The notes under the pieces: generated by a model | Told to the model about the DNA's origin: nothing | The model's database searches: none | Seen by the model: only the letters and a program-made list of their open reading frames with translations | Shown: piece after piece, positions 7,809 through 17,686 of the stretch | Layout of the letters: each line of letters opens with the position of its first letter | How positions within the stretch are numbered: the first letter of the stretch is position 1 | DNA from: JBGRPZ01 sp041725955 | GTDB taxonomy: Bacteria > Bacteroidota > Bacteroidia > Bacteroidales > JBGRPZ01 | Direction: 5' to 3' | NCBI GenBank assembly: GCA_041725955.1 | Contig: JBGRQE010000005.1 | Span: forward strand, 42,673 to 106,672 | DNA length: 64,000 nt | Translations under genes and position numbers: made by a program

Positions 7809-9920
7809 ATGAAACATGTTTTTCGTTGGGCGGCAGTTTGTTCTTTCGCAGCATTAGTTGCATGCTCAAACCCACAAGAAAGTAAAAAAGCAGACAACAA
7901 ACCTGCACAAGAAACTTATATTGGTCCAAAAGACATTAAGTTAAAGAGTGATGTAATGACTCCTGAAGTCTTATGGTCAATGGGAAGACTTAGTGATGAG
8001 CAAATTTCTCCTGATGGCAAACATATTCTTTATGGAGTATCATATTATGATGTCCCTCTAAATAAAAGCAATAGAGATCTATACATCTTAGATACTGATG
8101 GCAACAATGCCAAACAACTTACCAAAACGCCAAGAGGCATTTACTCTGCAACATGGACTCCCGACGGAAAAAAGATTGCATATATGTCTTTTGAATCAGG
8201 ATCTATGCAATTATGGACTATGACCACTGATGGCACTAATCCAACTCAAATTTCAGATATAGAAAATGGTATTAGCGGATTCAAATTTTCTCCTGATGGA
8301 AAAAAAGTTCTTCTTGTAAGAGAAATATATCCTGAAAAAAAATTCAAGGAACTTTATAAAGACCTTCCTCAAACAACGGGTAGAGTTGAAGACGATTTAA
8401 TGTATAGACATTGGGACGTATGGGTTGATTCATATCCACACCCTTTTATTGCTGATTTTGACGGAAATAAGCTTAATAATATTGTAGACATTATGGAGGG
8501 CGAACCTTATGAAAGTCCTGTAAAACCATGGGGAGGAACAGAACAAATTTCATGGAGCCCAGATGGAAAAACTATTGCTTATACCAGTAGAAAACTAGTT
8601 GGAAAAGACTATGCATTAAGCACCAATACAGATGTATATCTTTATAACATCGACACAAAAAAGACTCAAAACCTTAGTGAAGGAATAATGGGTTATGACC
8701 AAAATCCTGTGTTCAGTCCTAATGGGAAAATGTTGGCTTGGGAAAGCATGAAACGCAATGGTTATGAAGCTGATCGTAATCGTATAATGATTAGAAATAT
8801 TGAAACAGGAGAAAACCAAGAGTACACAAAAGAATTTGATAATGATGCTCATGGATTGACATGGAGTGAAAATGGAGAAAACATTTTCTTCATATCTAAC
8901 AAGCAGGCAAAAGATCAAATCTTTAAATTAAATGTAGCGAATAAGAATATTAAACAAATTACAGAAGGTGCTCACAATTATCAAAGTGTAACTCCTGTAA
9001 ATGGAAAACTTATTGCTCGACGTATGAGCATTTCTATGCCATCAGAAATATACAATGTTGATCCTGAAAGCGGAGAAGCAAAACAAATTACTTTTACCAA
9101 TAAAAACACCCTTGATCAATTAAAAATGGGTAAAGTAGAAGAAAGATGGATTGAAACTACTGATGGTAAAAAAATGCTAACTTGGGTAATCTACCCTCCT
9201 CATTTTGATCCAAATAAAAAATATCCTGCAATTCTATACTGTCAGGGAGGTCCTCAAAGTGGCGTAAGTCAATTCTTCTCTTTTAGATGGAACTTTCAAA
9301 TGATGGCAGCTAACGACTTTATCGTTGTTGCTCCTAATCGCCGTGGCGTACCTGGATTTGGTCAAGAATGGAAAGAACAAATCAGTAAAGACTACCCCGG
9401 ACAAAATATGAATGATTATTTTAGTGCAATAGATGCTCTTGCAAAAGAACCTTTTGTTGACGAAGATAATTTGGCTGCAGTAGGTGCTTCCTATGGAGGA
9501 TTTTCTGTTTATTGGTTGGCAGGACATCATAATAAAAGATTCAAAGCTTTTATAGCACATTGCGGAATGTTTAATCTTGAATCAATGTATACAGAAACTG
9601 AAGAAATGTGGTTTGTAAATTGGGATTTAGGCGGTGCTTATTGGGAAAAAGACAATAAGACTGCTCAAAGAAGTTTTGCAAATTCCCCTCATAAATTTGT
9701 TGACAAATGGGATACTCCAATCCTAGTTGTTCATGGACAAAACGACTATAGAATACCTTTTAATCAAGGAATGGGAGCTTATAATGCAGCAAAACTTAAA
9801 GGCATACCTGCTGAATTCCTTTATTTCCCAGATGAAAACCATTGGGTTCTAAAACCTCAAAATGGTATCTTATGGCAAAGAACCTTTGCTGGTTGGTTAA
9901 ATAAATGGTGCAAAAAATAA
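7809..9920 (+). CDS. S9-family prolyl oligopeptidase-like lipoprotein
   Basis: This serine peptidase of 703 residues probably cuts peptides in the periplasm or at the outer membrane. A lipoprotein signal ends in LVAC with Cys19. Residues 60-430 form a WD40-like beta-propeller with repeated SPDGK motifs, such as ISPDGKHILY and FSPDGKKVLL. The C-terminal alpha/beta hydrolase carries Ser561 in GASYGG, Asp646 in GQNDYR and His678 in ENHW, a complete catalytic triad. It resembles the dipeptidyl or acylaminoacyl peptidase branch used for peptide catabolism. It follows the DUF3108 gene by 48 bases and has its own terminator. Confidence 0.95.
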   Translation: MKHVFRWAAVCSFAALVACSNPQESKKADNKPAQETYIGPKDIKLKSDVMTPEVLWSMGRLSDEQISPDGKHILYGVSYYDVPLNKSNRDLYILDTDGNNAKQLTKTPRGIYSATWTPDGKKIAYMSFESGSMQLWTMTTDGTNPTQISDIENGISGFKFSPDGKKVLLVREIYPEKKFKELYKDLPQTTGRVEDDLMYRHWDVWVDSYPHPFIADFDGNKLNNIVDIMEGEPYESPVKPWGGTEQISWSPDGKTIAYTSRKLVGKDYALSTNTDVYLYNIDTKKTQNLSEGIMGYDQNPVFSPNGKMLAWESMKRNGYEADRNRIMIRNIETGENQEYTKEFDNDAHGLTWSENGENIFFISNKQAKDQIFKLNVANKNIKQITEGAHNYQSVTPVNGKLIARRMSISMPSEIYNVDPESGEAKQITFTNKNTLDQLKMGKVEERWIETTDGKKMLTWVIYPPHFDPNKKYPAILYCQGGPQSGVSQFFSFRWNFQMMAANDFIVVAPNRRGVPGFGQEWKEQISKDYPGQNMNDYFSAIDALAKEPFVDEDNLAAVGASYGGFSVYWLAGHHNKRFKAFIAHCGMFNLESMYTETEEMWFVNWDLGGAYWEKDNKTAQRSFANSPHKFVDKWDTPILVVHGQNDYRIPFNQGMGAYNAAKLKGIPAEFLYFPDENHWVLKPQNGILWQRTFAGWLNKWCKK

Positions 9921-9930
9921 TACAATAATA

Positions 9931-9966
9931 AAATGGAGCTGTATAAAACTAAACAGCTCCATTTTA
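9931..9966 (+). terminator. Terminator of the S9 peptidase gene
   Basis: AAATGGAGCTGT pairs with ACAGCTCCATTT around a 10-base loop, followed by TTTA. Confidence 0.85.
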
Positions 9967-10270
9967 CTTTACCATTACTAAATTTACCTTTTAATACAAT
10001 ATTCAAATACACAAGTATTTGAATTTCTGCAATCTATTAATCTTTTCAATACTCGATATACTTTTCCTTCAAACATTATTCTATTTTAAATGTAGTATAA
10101 AGACCTTTTAGTTAATTCGATTCACAAAAGAATAGCTAAAAAACTCTTCTATTAACATGCTTTTATAAAAATCGTATATTTACATTCAGATTTCCCTCTG
10201 TTAAATATCATAAGAATCCCTCAAAAAAACAGAGCCTCCACTCTACCTCAAAACTATAAATCACTCTTGT
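9967..10270. other. AT-rich intergenic region
   Basis: About 300 bases between the peptidase terminator and the TPR gene. It presumably holds the TPR gene's promoter, but I see no clear TAnnTTTG element, repeat or small gene. Confidence 0.5.
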
Positions 10271-11620
10271 ATGATAAAAAAAGAGACCGATATAATTCAA
10301 GATCAAAATAATAATCCTGAATTTATTTTCATCGATCAGAACTTTTCCTCAAACGATCCTTTTACATTTAGTAAAGATCGCCCTACTCTATTAAGTGAGA
10401 TAAAAAACACAACCGCCCTGCTCAATGAGATAAAAGCAACAAAAAACTCAAACCCTAATAGTTTTCAAAATAATTACATAACAGGTTTAATTCAACTCGC
10501 TTATTTACATTTCGAAAATAACGATTTTGATATTGCAATAAATTACTTTAAAGAAGCTCTTTCAAATATTAAACATTTACAGAAATCAAAGAAATCAAGA
10601 GAACTTCAAACTAGCGAGGCAAGAATTATATTTTCAATAGGAAATCTATATTCTATATTAGGTAAATATCGTAGAGCAAGAAAATTATTCATTAAAAGTA
10701 TTAACAAAAACAAAAACTCAAATCTAGAAAACCTAGATCTAATTGCCCTATATGAAGGTTTTGCTGATTTCTACTTACAAAAGGAAAACCTTGGACAAGC
10801 AAAAAGATATTACAATAAAGCCCTCTGTATTTTAGAAGAAAATGTTTCTATTGATAAGCAATCAAAAATAAGATCGTCTTTAACCCTAAATTATAAGATA
10901 TCAAGATTAGAAAAATCAAAAGGTAATTTAAAAGCAGCTTTTAATCACTGCCAAAAAACAATTATGTTTCTTGAAGAACTTAAGGTTAATTATGCATTAG
11001 CTTTAGAAATTAAATTAAACGTTAATTTCTTGTGGATTGAAATTCAATTACAAAGCGGTGATTTTGAATCTGCAATGCATAATATTTTAGAAACTGAAAG
11101 TTTTTTTGTTTCCTTATCAAAGGAAGACAAAATTAACCATTACAAAACATTTGCAAAGATATGCCAAGAAATGGGCGATTATTTTATGGTTTCACAAATC
11201 AGTGATAATGCTTTAAACTTTTACCGAAAAGCTATTCAATTTTATCAAGAAACTCCTGAGTATGACTATGAATGCATGGATGAACATGCTTCTATTCTAA
11301 ACAATATGGCTGCTATTTTTATAAACCTAAATAAATTAGAAAAAGTTGAAAAATTACTTTTCAAATCACTAGAAATAAGAAAAGAACTCTTTACAAGAGA
11401 TCCAGAGGAACAAGTCCTAGACTACGCAGGAACATTAGTGAATTTAGCTGTTTTCTATGTAGAAATAAATATTGAAGACGAAACACCCAGAAAATTACTT
11501 CAAGAGTCATTAAATTTACTCACAAAATACGATCCGGAAATTTACGATACCGACGAAAGAAAATATTCAGAAATAATGACCAGAACAATGCTGACCATTG
11601 AAATACTAAATTCTAATTAG
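10271..11620 (+). CDS. Tetratricopeptide-repeat protein, cytoplasmic
   Basis: This 449-residue protein has no signal peptide or membrane segment. From about residue 70 on it consists of paired helices with TPR spacing. Clear units include LIQLAYLHFENNDFDIAINYF, RAKRYYNKALCILEE-like segments near 175-190 and SILNNMAAIFINLNKLEK near 350. It probably works as a protein-interaction scaffold; no partner is indicated by neighbours. It stands alone and ends before a dispersed terminator hairpin. Confidence 0.75.
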   Translation: MIKKETDIIQDQNNNPEFIFIDQNFSSNDPFTFSKDRPTLLSEIKNTTALLNEIKATKNSNPNSFQNNYITGLIQLAYLHFENNDFDIAINYFKEALSNIKHLQKSKKSRELQTSEARIIFSIGNLYSILGKYRRARKLFIKSINKNKNSNLENLDLIALYEGFADFYLQKENLGQAKRYYNKALCILEENVSIDKQSKIRSSLTLNYKISRLEKSKGNLKAAFNHCQKTIMFLEELKVNYALALEIKLNVNFLWIEIQLQSGDFESAMHNILETESFFVSLSKEDKINHYKTFAKICQEMGDYFMVSQISDNALNFYRKAIQFYQETPEYDYECMDEHASILNNMAAIFINLNKLEKVEKLLFKSLEIRKELFTRDPEEQVLDYAGTLVNLAVFYVEINIEDETPRKLLQESLNLLTKYDPEIYDTDERKYSEIMTRTMLTIEILNSN

Positions 11621-11680
11621 TTTAATTTTTATATAAATCTTGTAACGCTATTTTAGGACGGGACAACATATAATCAAAAA

Positions 11681-11708
11681 GAGGCTGCCCAGAAAGGACA
11701 GCCTTTTT
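11681..11708 (+). terminator. Terminator of the TPR gene (dispersed GGCTGNCC hairpin family)
   Basis: AGGCTG pairs with CAGCCT, with an inner CC-GG continuation across one C-A mismatch, followed by TTTTT. Closely related hairpins occur at 17662, 40165 and 52441. Confidence 0.8.
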
Positions 11709-12150
11709 GGCATCCAAGAATTTTTTCTTATCTGCCTGAACCGGAAAAAATATCTTTTATTGGAACGACTATTTATCAAAATAAATATATCAGTTCTGTT
11801 TTTCTTCAAAATACTTTTTCATATCCTAAATTACACCCCTATAGAAACAAAAGTTTCATATTTCTTATATTATTTTCAAAACCAATTTATTTCTATGAAA
11901 TAATCAATTAGCAAACATATTCCGCAAGTTTTGTAATCTATAGTATTTCTAATATCTGGTTATCTATTTACATTTTATGTTCAAAAAACATAATCAATAG
12001 TAAAATATGAATAAACAATTCTCGAAAGAAAATAGACTAAAATTCAACAATTTGGAAATAGTAAAAATTGCCAACAAAAGCCAAAAGGTTATGGTTTATA
12101 TTCTTAATTAAGTATTTTTGTACCCTATTTAGAAAAAAAGTCTGTGGAGA
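11709..12150 (+). promoter_or_regulatory. Upstream region of hydG with -7 element at 12113-12120
   Basis: This AT-rich leader contains TATTTTTG at 12113-12120, a fit to TAnnTTTG, 30 bases before the hydG ATG. The matching -33 position is poor. I see no Rex-type palindrome and no small gene in the remaining 400 bases. Confidence 0.5.
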
Positions 12151-13584
12151 ATGAAGTTTAAACCAGAAAAGTATAGTATCGAAGATAGGCCAATGGAGCC
12201 ATTCATCGATTCGGAAGAAATTTGGGACTTAATAAACAACACTAAAGCCTCCAAAGAACGAGTAAAGGAAGTTATTCAAAAATCGCTTTCTAAAGAACGC
12301 CTTACATTAGAAGAAACTGCGGTTTTAATTAATGCAGACGATCCGGAACTGATTGCCGAAATCAAAAAAGGAGCTCAACAGTTAAAAGAACAAGTTTATG
12401 GGAATCGCATTGTTTTATTCGCTCCTCTTTATGTAGGGAATAAATGTAAAAACAATTGCAAATACTGTGGATTTCGTTCTTCAAATAAAGATGCTATTCG
12501 AAAAACTCTTTCTGAAGAAGAATTAGTTAAGGAAACAAAAGCACTTGAAAGAAATGGCCAAAAACGGTTAATTCTCGTTTATGGTGAACATACTGAATAC
12601 AGCCCGGAATTTATTGCTGAAACGGCAAAAACAGTCTATAACGTAAAAGAAGGCAACGGAGAAATCCGTCGTGTGAATATCAATGCTGCTCCTCTTGAAA
12701 TTGAAGGATTTAAAACTGTTGCTGAGGCGGGAATTGGAACCTACCAAATTTTTCAGGAAACTTATAATAAAGAAGCTTACGAAAAATATCATCTTGGAGG
12801 TAAGAAGAAAGATTATAATTATCGACTAACCTCTCTAGACAGAGCACAAGAAGCCGGTTTAGATGATGTTGGTATTGGTGCACTATTCGGATTATACGAT
12901 TGGAAATTTGAAGTTATGGGTTTAGTTCGTCATACGAATCACCTTGAGGCATGTTACAATGTAGGCCCACATACCATTTCTTTTCCAAGGATTCAAGAAG
13001 CATCATCTCTGGATATTAATCCAAATTATATAGTTAATGATGAGGAATTTACAAGACTAGTAGCTATTTTAAGACTTGCAGTTCCTTACACTGGACTAAT
13101 TTTAACTGCCAGAGAAAACCATAACATTAGAAAAGAAGTTCTTAAGTATGGAGTTTCTCAAATCGATGGAGGAACGAAGCTGGAAATTGGATCTTATTCA
13201 GAAGAAGAATCTCCTGAACAAGATTTAAATCGAGAACAATTTCTAATCAATGATTCTCGCACCCTAGGTGAGGTTATTGAAGAACTTCTTGATCAAGAAT
13301 ATCTTCCATCTTTTTGTACTGCCTGCTACCGCTTAGGAAGAACAGGAGAACATTTTATGGAATTTTCTGTTCCGGGATTTATCAAACGTTTCTGCACGCC
13401 GAATGCAATGCTCACTCTTTCTGAATATTTAGAAGATTATGCTAAAGAGCACGTAAAAGCAAAAGGATGGGAAATGATCGAAAGACAACTCCAGGTACTT
13501 GAAAAGAATGGACAAAAAAATGTTCCTGAAATTCGAGATAGAATACAGAAAATAAAAGATGGACAAAGAGATTTGTACTTTTAA
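12151..13584 (+). CDS. hydG: [FeFe] hydrogenase H-cluster maturase HydG (radical SAM tyrosine lyase)
   Basis: HydG cleaves tyrosine with S-adenosylmethionine to p-cresol and dehydroglycine, then makes the CO and CN ligands as an Fe(CO)2(CN)(Cys) synthon. The radical SAM cluster motif is C99-x3-C103-x2-C106 (CKNNCKYC). The second cluster motif C389-x2-C392-x22-C415 has exactly the spacing of HydG and separates it from the related thiamine enzyme ThiH, which lacks it. The 477-residue length is normal. It is separated from hydF and hydE by about 4.4 kb holding cysE, cysK, a DUF1223 gene and msrA. A strong terminator follows, so it is probably transcribed alone. Confidence 0.97.
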   Translation: MKFKPEKYSIEDRPMEPFIDSEEIWDLINNTKASKERVKEVIQKSLSKERLTLEETAVLINADDPELIAEIKKGAQQLKEQVYGNRIVLFAPLYVGNKCKNNCKYCGFRSSNKDAIRKTLSEEELVKETKALERNGQKRLILVYGEHTEYSPEFIAETAKTVYNVKEGNGEIRRVNINAAPLEIEGFKTVAEAGIGTYQIFQETYNKEAYEKYHLGGKKKDYNYRLTSLDRAQEAGLDDVGIGALFGLYDWKFEVMGLVRHTNHLEACYNVGPHTISFPRIQEASSLDINPNYIVNDEEFTRLVAILRLAVPYTGLILTARENHNIRKEVLKYGVSQIDGGTKLEIGSYSEEESPEQDLNREQFLINDSRTLGEVIEELLDQEYLPSFCTACYRLGRTGEHFMEFSVPGFIKRFCTPNAMLTLSEYLEDYAKEHVKAKGWEMIERQLQVLEKNGQKNVPEIRDRIQKIKDGQRDLYF

Positions 13585-13591
13585 TTTCAGT

Positions 13592-13627
13592 AAAAAGGCT
13601 ATTCAAAAAGTATTGAATAGCCTTTTT
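13592..13627 (+). terminator. Terminator of hydG
   Basis: AAAAAGGCTATTCAA pairs perfectly with TTGAATAGCCTTTTT around a short loop, ending in a T run, 7 bases after the hydG stop. Confidence 0.92.
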
Positions 13628-13865
13628 GTTATGTTCTATTAAACAAAAGGACAATAAAATTCCGTTAACCTACTACTACCTATCTATAATATCTTTATAT
13701 AACCTAAAGCTTAAAATAGCAAACAAATACTTACATCTCCTAATTATCTAAAAACAACAAAGTTACCTATTAAAGCATTTTACCCATTTCAACACAATCA
13801 CAAATAATATTTATTTGAGCAAAAAATAAATCTAGTTGTTATACTAATCAATTGCATCTAGAATT

Positions 13866-14702
13866 ATGAAAAAATACGAAACACTTATTCGAGAACTGAA
13901 TCAAATCAGATTCAAGAAAAATATAAAGGTCCCATCCAGGCATCTAACACAACAATTTGTAGATACATGCTCAGAAATTTTATTTCCTGTAAACATAGAT
14001 CAGCACAAGGATAATCTACAAACAAGTAAATTCATTAAGGCTGAGTATATTTTGAGAAGTCTTATATATTCTATTAGTGAAACAGAATGTCCTGAAGGAA
14101 ATCAGATTTGCAATAATTTTTTTGAGAAATTCCCTGAAATTGCCAGTTCATTAATGGAAGATGCTCAAACAATTTATGATTTTGACCCCGCTGCAAGATC
14201 TGTTGATGAAGTTATTGCAGGATATCCAGGCTTTTTTAGCATAATGGTGTATCGTCTTAGTCATGTCCTTTATAACTTTGATATTCCTCTAATCCCAAGG
14301 CTTATGAGTGAATATGCACATAGTAAAACAGGAATAGAGATTAGTCCAGGAGCAAAAATTGGTAAATCATTCTTTATTGATCATGGTACTGGAATTGTAA
14401 TAGGTGAAACTGCAATTATATATGATAATGTTAAAATTTATCAAGGCGTTACTCTCGGGGCTATGCAAGTAGATAAATCATTAGCACAAACAAAAAGACA
14501 TCCTACCATAGAAAACAATACAATTATTTATTCGAATTCAACTATTCTAGGTGGAGATACAGTAATTGGCCATGATAGCATCGTAGGTGGCAATGTATTC
14601 CTAACAAAAAGTATCCCACCCAACTCTATAGTTTATCAACAATCAGAAGTTAAAATTCGAAATCAAGATAAAAAATCATCTCCAATAGATTTTCAAATTT
14701 AA
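13866..14702 (+). CDS. cysE: Serine O-acetyltransferase
   Basis: The enzyme transfers acetyl from acetyl-CoA to L-serine, giving O-acetylserine for cysteine synthesis. The 278-residue protein has an N-terminal helical domain (about 1-150). A left-handed beta-helix of hexapeptide repeats follows, beginning near GIEISPGAKIGKSFFIDHGT, with the catalytic-type His of DHGTGIVIGETA and the VKIYQGVTLGA segment typical of SATs. The length and layout are those of the EpsC/CysE type with an extended N-terminus. The stop is 5 bases before cysK, so the two form an operon for serine to cysteine. Confidence 0.93.
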   Translation: MKKYETLIRELNQIRFKKNIKVPSRHLTQQFVDTCSEILFPVNIDQHKDNLQTSKFIKAEYILRSLIYSISETECPEGNQICNNFFEKFPEIASSLMEDAQTIYDFDPAARSVDEVIAGYPGFFSIMVYRLSHVLYNFDIPLIPRLMSEYAHSKTGIEISPGAKIGKSFFIDHGTGIVIGETAIIYDNVKIYQGVTLGAMQVDKSLAQTKRHPTIENNTIIYSNSTILGGDTVIGHDSIVGGNVFLTKSIPPNSIVYQQSEVKIRNQDKKSSPIDFQI

Positions 14703-14707
14703 AAATA

Positions 14708-15619
14708 ATGAAAGCAAATAATATAATTGACACAATAGGTAATACCCCATTGGTAAAACTTCAAAACACTTTTGAGAAAAATATTGAAGTTTGGATTAAA
14801 CTAGAAAAGATGAATCCTGGGGGAAGTATCAAAGACCGGATAGCAATGGCTATGGTTGAAGATGCTGAAAATAAAAACATTCTTAACAAAGACTCTATTA
14901 TTATTGAACCTACATCGGGAAACACAGGAGTTGGATTGGCAATGGTTGCAGCTGCAAAAAAATACAGACTCCTTTTGGTAATGCCAGAATCTATGTCTGT
15001 AGAAAGACGAAAGCTTATGGCTGCATATGGTGCCGAATTTGTGCTTACTCCAAAGGAAGAAGGTATGCCAGGAGCAATTCAAAAAGCATTTGATTTGCAT
15101 AAAAAATATAAAAACTCTTGGATTCCTTCTCAATTTGAAAACGAAGCCAATATAGAAATCCACAGAAAAGCGACAGCTAAAGAAATCCTAAAAGACCTTG
15201 AACAGCCAATAGATTTCATTTTTGCTGGAGTAGGAACAGGTGGCCATCTTACTGGTGTAAGTGAAGTGGTCAAAGAAAGATACCCAAACTGCAAAACATT
15301 TGCAGTGGAGCCGAAAAACTCTGCTGTAATTTCTGGTGAATCACCTGGTTCACATAAAATACAAGGAATTGGAGCAGGTTTTATCCCTAAGAACCTACAT
15401 ACAGAACTTATTGATAATATTGTTAAAATTGATGATAACGAAGCCTTGCTTGAAGCAAAAAATTTAGCATTGAATGAAGGTATTCTTTGTGGAATATCAA
15501 CGGGTGCAAATATAAGTGCAATCAAGAAAAAATTAAACTCAATTCCTGAGAACTCCGTTGTAGTTACCTTCAATTACGATACAGGAGAAAGATATCTTTC
15601 AATAGAAAACCTGTTTTAG
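14708..15619 (+). CDS. cysK: Cysteine synthase (O-acetylserine sulfhydrylase)
   Basis: This PLP enzyme makes L-cysteine from O-acetylserine and sulfide. In its 303 residues, Lys42 of NPGGSIKDR is the PLP lysine, PTSGNTGVGLAM is the asparagine/substrate loop, and GTGGHLTG is the phosphate-binding loop. It is directly downstream of cysE. The cysK/cysM distinction is not settled by sequence alone. The position between hydG and hydF/hydE is notable because cysteine is a HydG co-substrate. Confidence 0.94.
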   Translation: MKANNIIDTIGNTPLVKLQNTFEKNIEVWIKLEKMNPGGSIKDRIAMAMVEDAENKNILNKDSIIIEPTSGNTGVGLAMVAAAKKYRLLLVMPESMSVERRKLMAAYGAEFVLTPKEEGMPGAIQKAFDLHKKYKNSWIPSQFENEANIEIHRKATAKEILKDLEQPIDFIFAGVGTGGHLTGVSEVVKERYPNCKTFAVEPKNSAVISGESPGSHKIQGIGAGFIPKNLHTELIDNIVKIDDNEALLEAKNLALNEGILCGISTGANISAIKKKLNSIPENSVVVTFNYDTGERYLSIENLF

Positions 15620-15626
15620 CTCTCAA

Positions 15627-15664
15627 CTATGAAAACCTTTGTTTACTTACAAAGGTTTTCATAG
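15627..15664. terminator. Bidirectional terminator between cysK and the convergent lipoprotein gene
   Basis: A perfect 15-bp stem (15627-15641 with 15650-15664) around an 8-base loop. The stop codon of the minus-strand lipoprotein gene (15643) lies in the loop, so the hairpin overlaps the 3' end of that gene. Confidence 0.85.
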
Positions 15665-16005
15665 TAATAATTATAGTTCTTTTCTTCAGACCTTGTAAAC
15701 ATAATATACTTCTCTCCCTGATTAAAGAGTACAATCTTCTTTCCTGTTTTTTGGGTTACTATTGCCCTTATTGGATATCTATATATTGCTGAATCTGGAT
15801 TATATATTGCTTGAAGTAATAATAGGGTATCATTGCCTAAACTAATTGGATCTAAAAATACATTTGTATTAAAATGAGCCTGATAAATCACATTTTCATA
15901 TCTGGGAAAATACCCTTTTTTACATTCCTTTTCAAGATCTTTTTTACTACAAGACATTAAAAGTGTAAAAGAAAAAAGAAAAAACAAACTTTTTTTCAAC
16001 TTCAT
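15643..16005 (-). CDS. Small hypothetical lipoprotein
   Basis: A 120-residue protein with a clear lipoprotein signal (MKLKKSLFFLFSFTLLMSC, Cys19). The mature part of about 100 residues has no recognised domain and includes a Tyr-rich C-terminus. It lies convergent to cysK and divergent from the DUF1223 gene. It is a credible gene because of the signal peptide; the function is unknown. Confidence 0.7.
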   Translation of the reverse strand: MKLKKSLFFLFSFTLLMSCSKKDLEKECKKGYFPRYENVIYQAHFNTNVFLDPISLGNDTLLLLQAIYNPDSAIYRYPIRAIVTQKTGKKIVLFNQGEKYIMFTRSEEKNYNYYYENLCK

Positions 16006-16088
16006 AACTATCCAATTTATTCATTAAATAAATCTCAAAGATATAAAGCCAAGTTAAATAAGAGAGTAATAATTTAAAAAATTATCTC

Positions 16089-16886
16089 ATGAGTATTTTT
16101 AAAAAAATATCTTTACTTACACTGCTTCCTATACTTCTTTTCATATTTCTTTTTAAAACAATCAACTATGCCGCTGAAGAAAAGACAAAACAAGGCTACT
16201 ACCCTGCAAATCCTCAAAAAGGAATAGTGATTTTAGAACTATTTAGTTCTCAAGGGTGTAGCTCTTGTCCAAAAGCAGATTATCTTTTGACAAATATCCA
16301 AGAAAAGGCAATTCATCTAAATGAAAATATTATGTATTTAAACTTTCATGTTGACTATTGGAACTACTTAGGCTGGGTAGATCCATTTAGCAAATATGAA
16401 TTCACACAAAGACAACATTGGTATAATCAAGCTTTTAAATTAAATAGCATTTACACTCCTCAACTTATTATTAATGGGAATTTCCAGATAATTGGATCAT
16501 TAAAACAAAAAATAGAAACTGAAATACAAAATAGGCTAAAACAACCTCTCAAAGTACAATTAAAAGATATAGTAACACATTTTTCTAACGACAGCATTTC
16601 TATTTCGGGATCACTTATTGGTATTAATGACGAACAATTATTAAATATTGCTGTTCTACAAAAAAGTGCAGTTACGGAAATTAAATCTGGAGAAAATAAA
16701 GGCTTAAAATTGAATAACACTAACATTGTAAGAGCTTTTAAAACAATAAATATTCAGAACAACAATGTTTTTAATATAAAAATCAACAAACCAGACAAAC
16801 TTTCTGAAGAACAAATTCGAGTTGTTTTATATGCTCAAAACAAAAATACATTAGAGGTAACTGCAGGCTGCTTTATTACAAACTAA
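16089..16886 (+). CDS. DUF1223 thioredoxin-fold exported protein
   Basis: This 265-residue protein has an N-terminal hydrophobic signal or anchor (residues 8-25). A thioredoxin-like domain follows with ELFSSQGCSSCPKAD, the CxxC-type motif of DUF1223. A VDYWNYLGW segment and the Pro-containing loop IYTPQLIING correspond to the cis-Pro region. It is probably a periplasmic thiol-disulfide protein. The stop is 4 bases before msrA, which supports a shared operon and a role in thiol or methionine oxidation repair in the envelope. Confidence 0.85.
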   Translation: MSIFKKISLLTLLPILLFIFLFKTINYAAEEKTKQGYYPANPQKGIVILELFSSQGCSSCPKADYLLTNIQEKAIHLNENIMYLNFHVDYWNYLGWVDPFSKYEFTQRQHWYNQAFKLNSIYTPQLIINGNFQIIGSLKQKIETEIQNRLKQPLKVQLKDIVTHFSNDSISISGSLIGINDEQLLNIAVLQKSAVTEIKSGENKGLKLNNTNIVRAFKTINIQNNNVFNIKINKPDKLSEEQIRVVLYAQNKNTLEVTAGCFITN

Positions 16887-16890
16887 ATCT

Positions 16891-17568
16891 ATGAAGATGA
16901 AAACCAGACAATTTGTTTCAGCCTTGGCAACTTTTATACTTTTATTGGGAGCTGGCATAATTATAAATAATCCTAAAGCAATTGCTTTACCAAAACATAA
17001 TATAATGGAAGATAATCAAATATATGATACTGCAACTTTTGGAATGGGCTGTTTTTGGTGTACTGAAGCATTTTTCACAGAACTAAAAGGTGTTAAATCA
17101 GTAACTGTAGGTTATTCTGGAGGCAAAGGAAAAAACCCAACATATGATGATGTTGTTTTTGGAAATACGGGATATGCTGAAGTAGCTGAAATCATATATG
17201 ATCCCAAACTAATTTCATTTAAGGATTTATTAGAAGTTTTTTGGAAAGTTCATGATCCAACTACATTAAACAGACAAGGAGCTGACAGAGGAATACAATA
17301 CAGATCTGTTATCTTTTACCATAATCCAGAACAAGAACATTTAGCAAAAGAATACAAAATAAAGCTAAATAATTCTGGAGCTTTTTCAAAACCTATAATA
17401 ACACAAATTGAACCTTTTACAGCATTCTACCCCGCAGAGAAGTATCATCAAAATTATTATTCAGACAATAAAAATGCACCTTATTGCACATTTGTAATAA
17501 AACCCAAACTAAATAAGTTTAGAAAAGTTTTTGCTGACAAACTAAAAAAGAATATTTCTGAAAAATAA
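16891..17568 (+). CDS. msrA: Peptide methionine sulfoxide reductase MsrA, membrane-anchored or exported
   Basis: MsrA reduces methionine-S-sulfoxide in proteins. The catalytic motif GCFWC is visible at about residue 52-56, with the downstream GYSGG and GYAEVAEIIYDP segments of the family. Residues 8-32 form a signal peptide or anchor, so this copy acts outside the cytoplasm. There is no fused MsrB domain. It probably draws electrons through the DUF1223 protein encoded just upstream, but that pairing is inferred only from adjacency. Confidence 0.94.
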   Translation: MKMKTRQFVSALATFILLLGAGIIINNPKAIALPKHNIMEDNQIYDTATFGMGCFWCTEAFFTELKGVKSVTVGYSGGKGKNPTYDDVVFGNTGYAEVAEIIYDPKLISFKDLLEVFWKVHDPTTLNRQGADRGIQYRSVIFYHNPEQEHLAKEYKIKLNNSGAFSKPIITQIEPFTAFYPAEKYHQNYYSDNKNAPYCTFVIKPKLNKFRKVFADKLKKNISEK

Positions 17569-17661
17569 AGATTAAAACACCTTTTTCTCTTCTAAAGAAA
17601 ACTTAGGAGGCATTATTGACAAAATATCTTCACTACATTTCAAAGATAAACAAAAAAAGAA

Positions 17662-17686
17662 GGGGCTATCTTTTAAAGACAGCCCC
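17662..17686. repeat. Hairpin of the dispersed GGCTGNCC family
   Basis: GGGGCTATCTTT pairs with AAAGACAGCCCC with one A-C mismatch. On the minus strand it would be followed by CTTCTTTTTTT, as in an intrinsic terminator, although no minus-strand gene lies upstream. It could also be the end of msrA transcription. Confidence 0.6.

Noticed and set aside
12151..13584. Thiamine enzyme ThiH instead of HydG
   Set aside because: The C-terminal Cx2Cx22C motif and the presence of hydF and hydE identify HydG.
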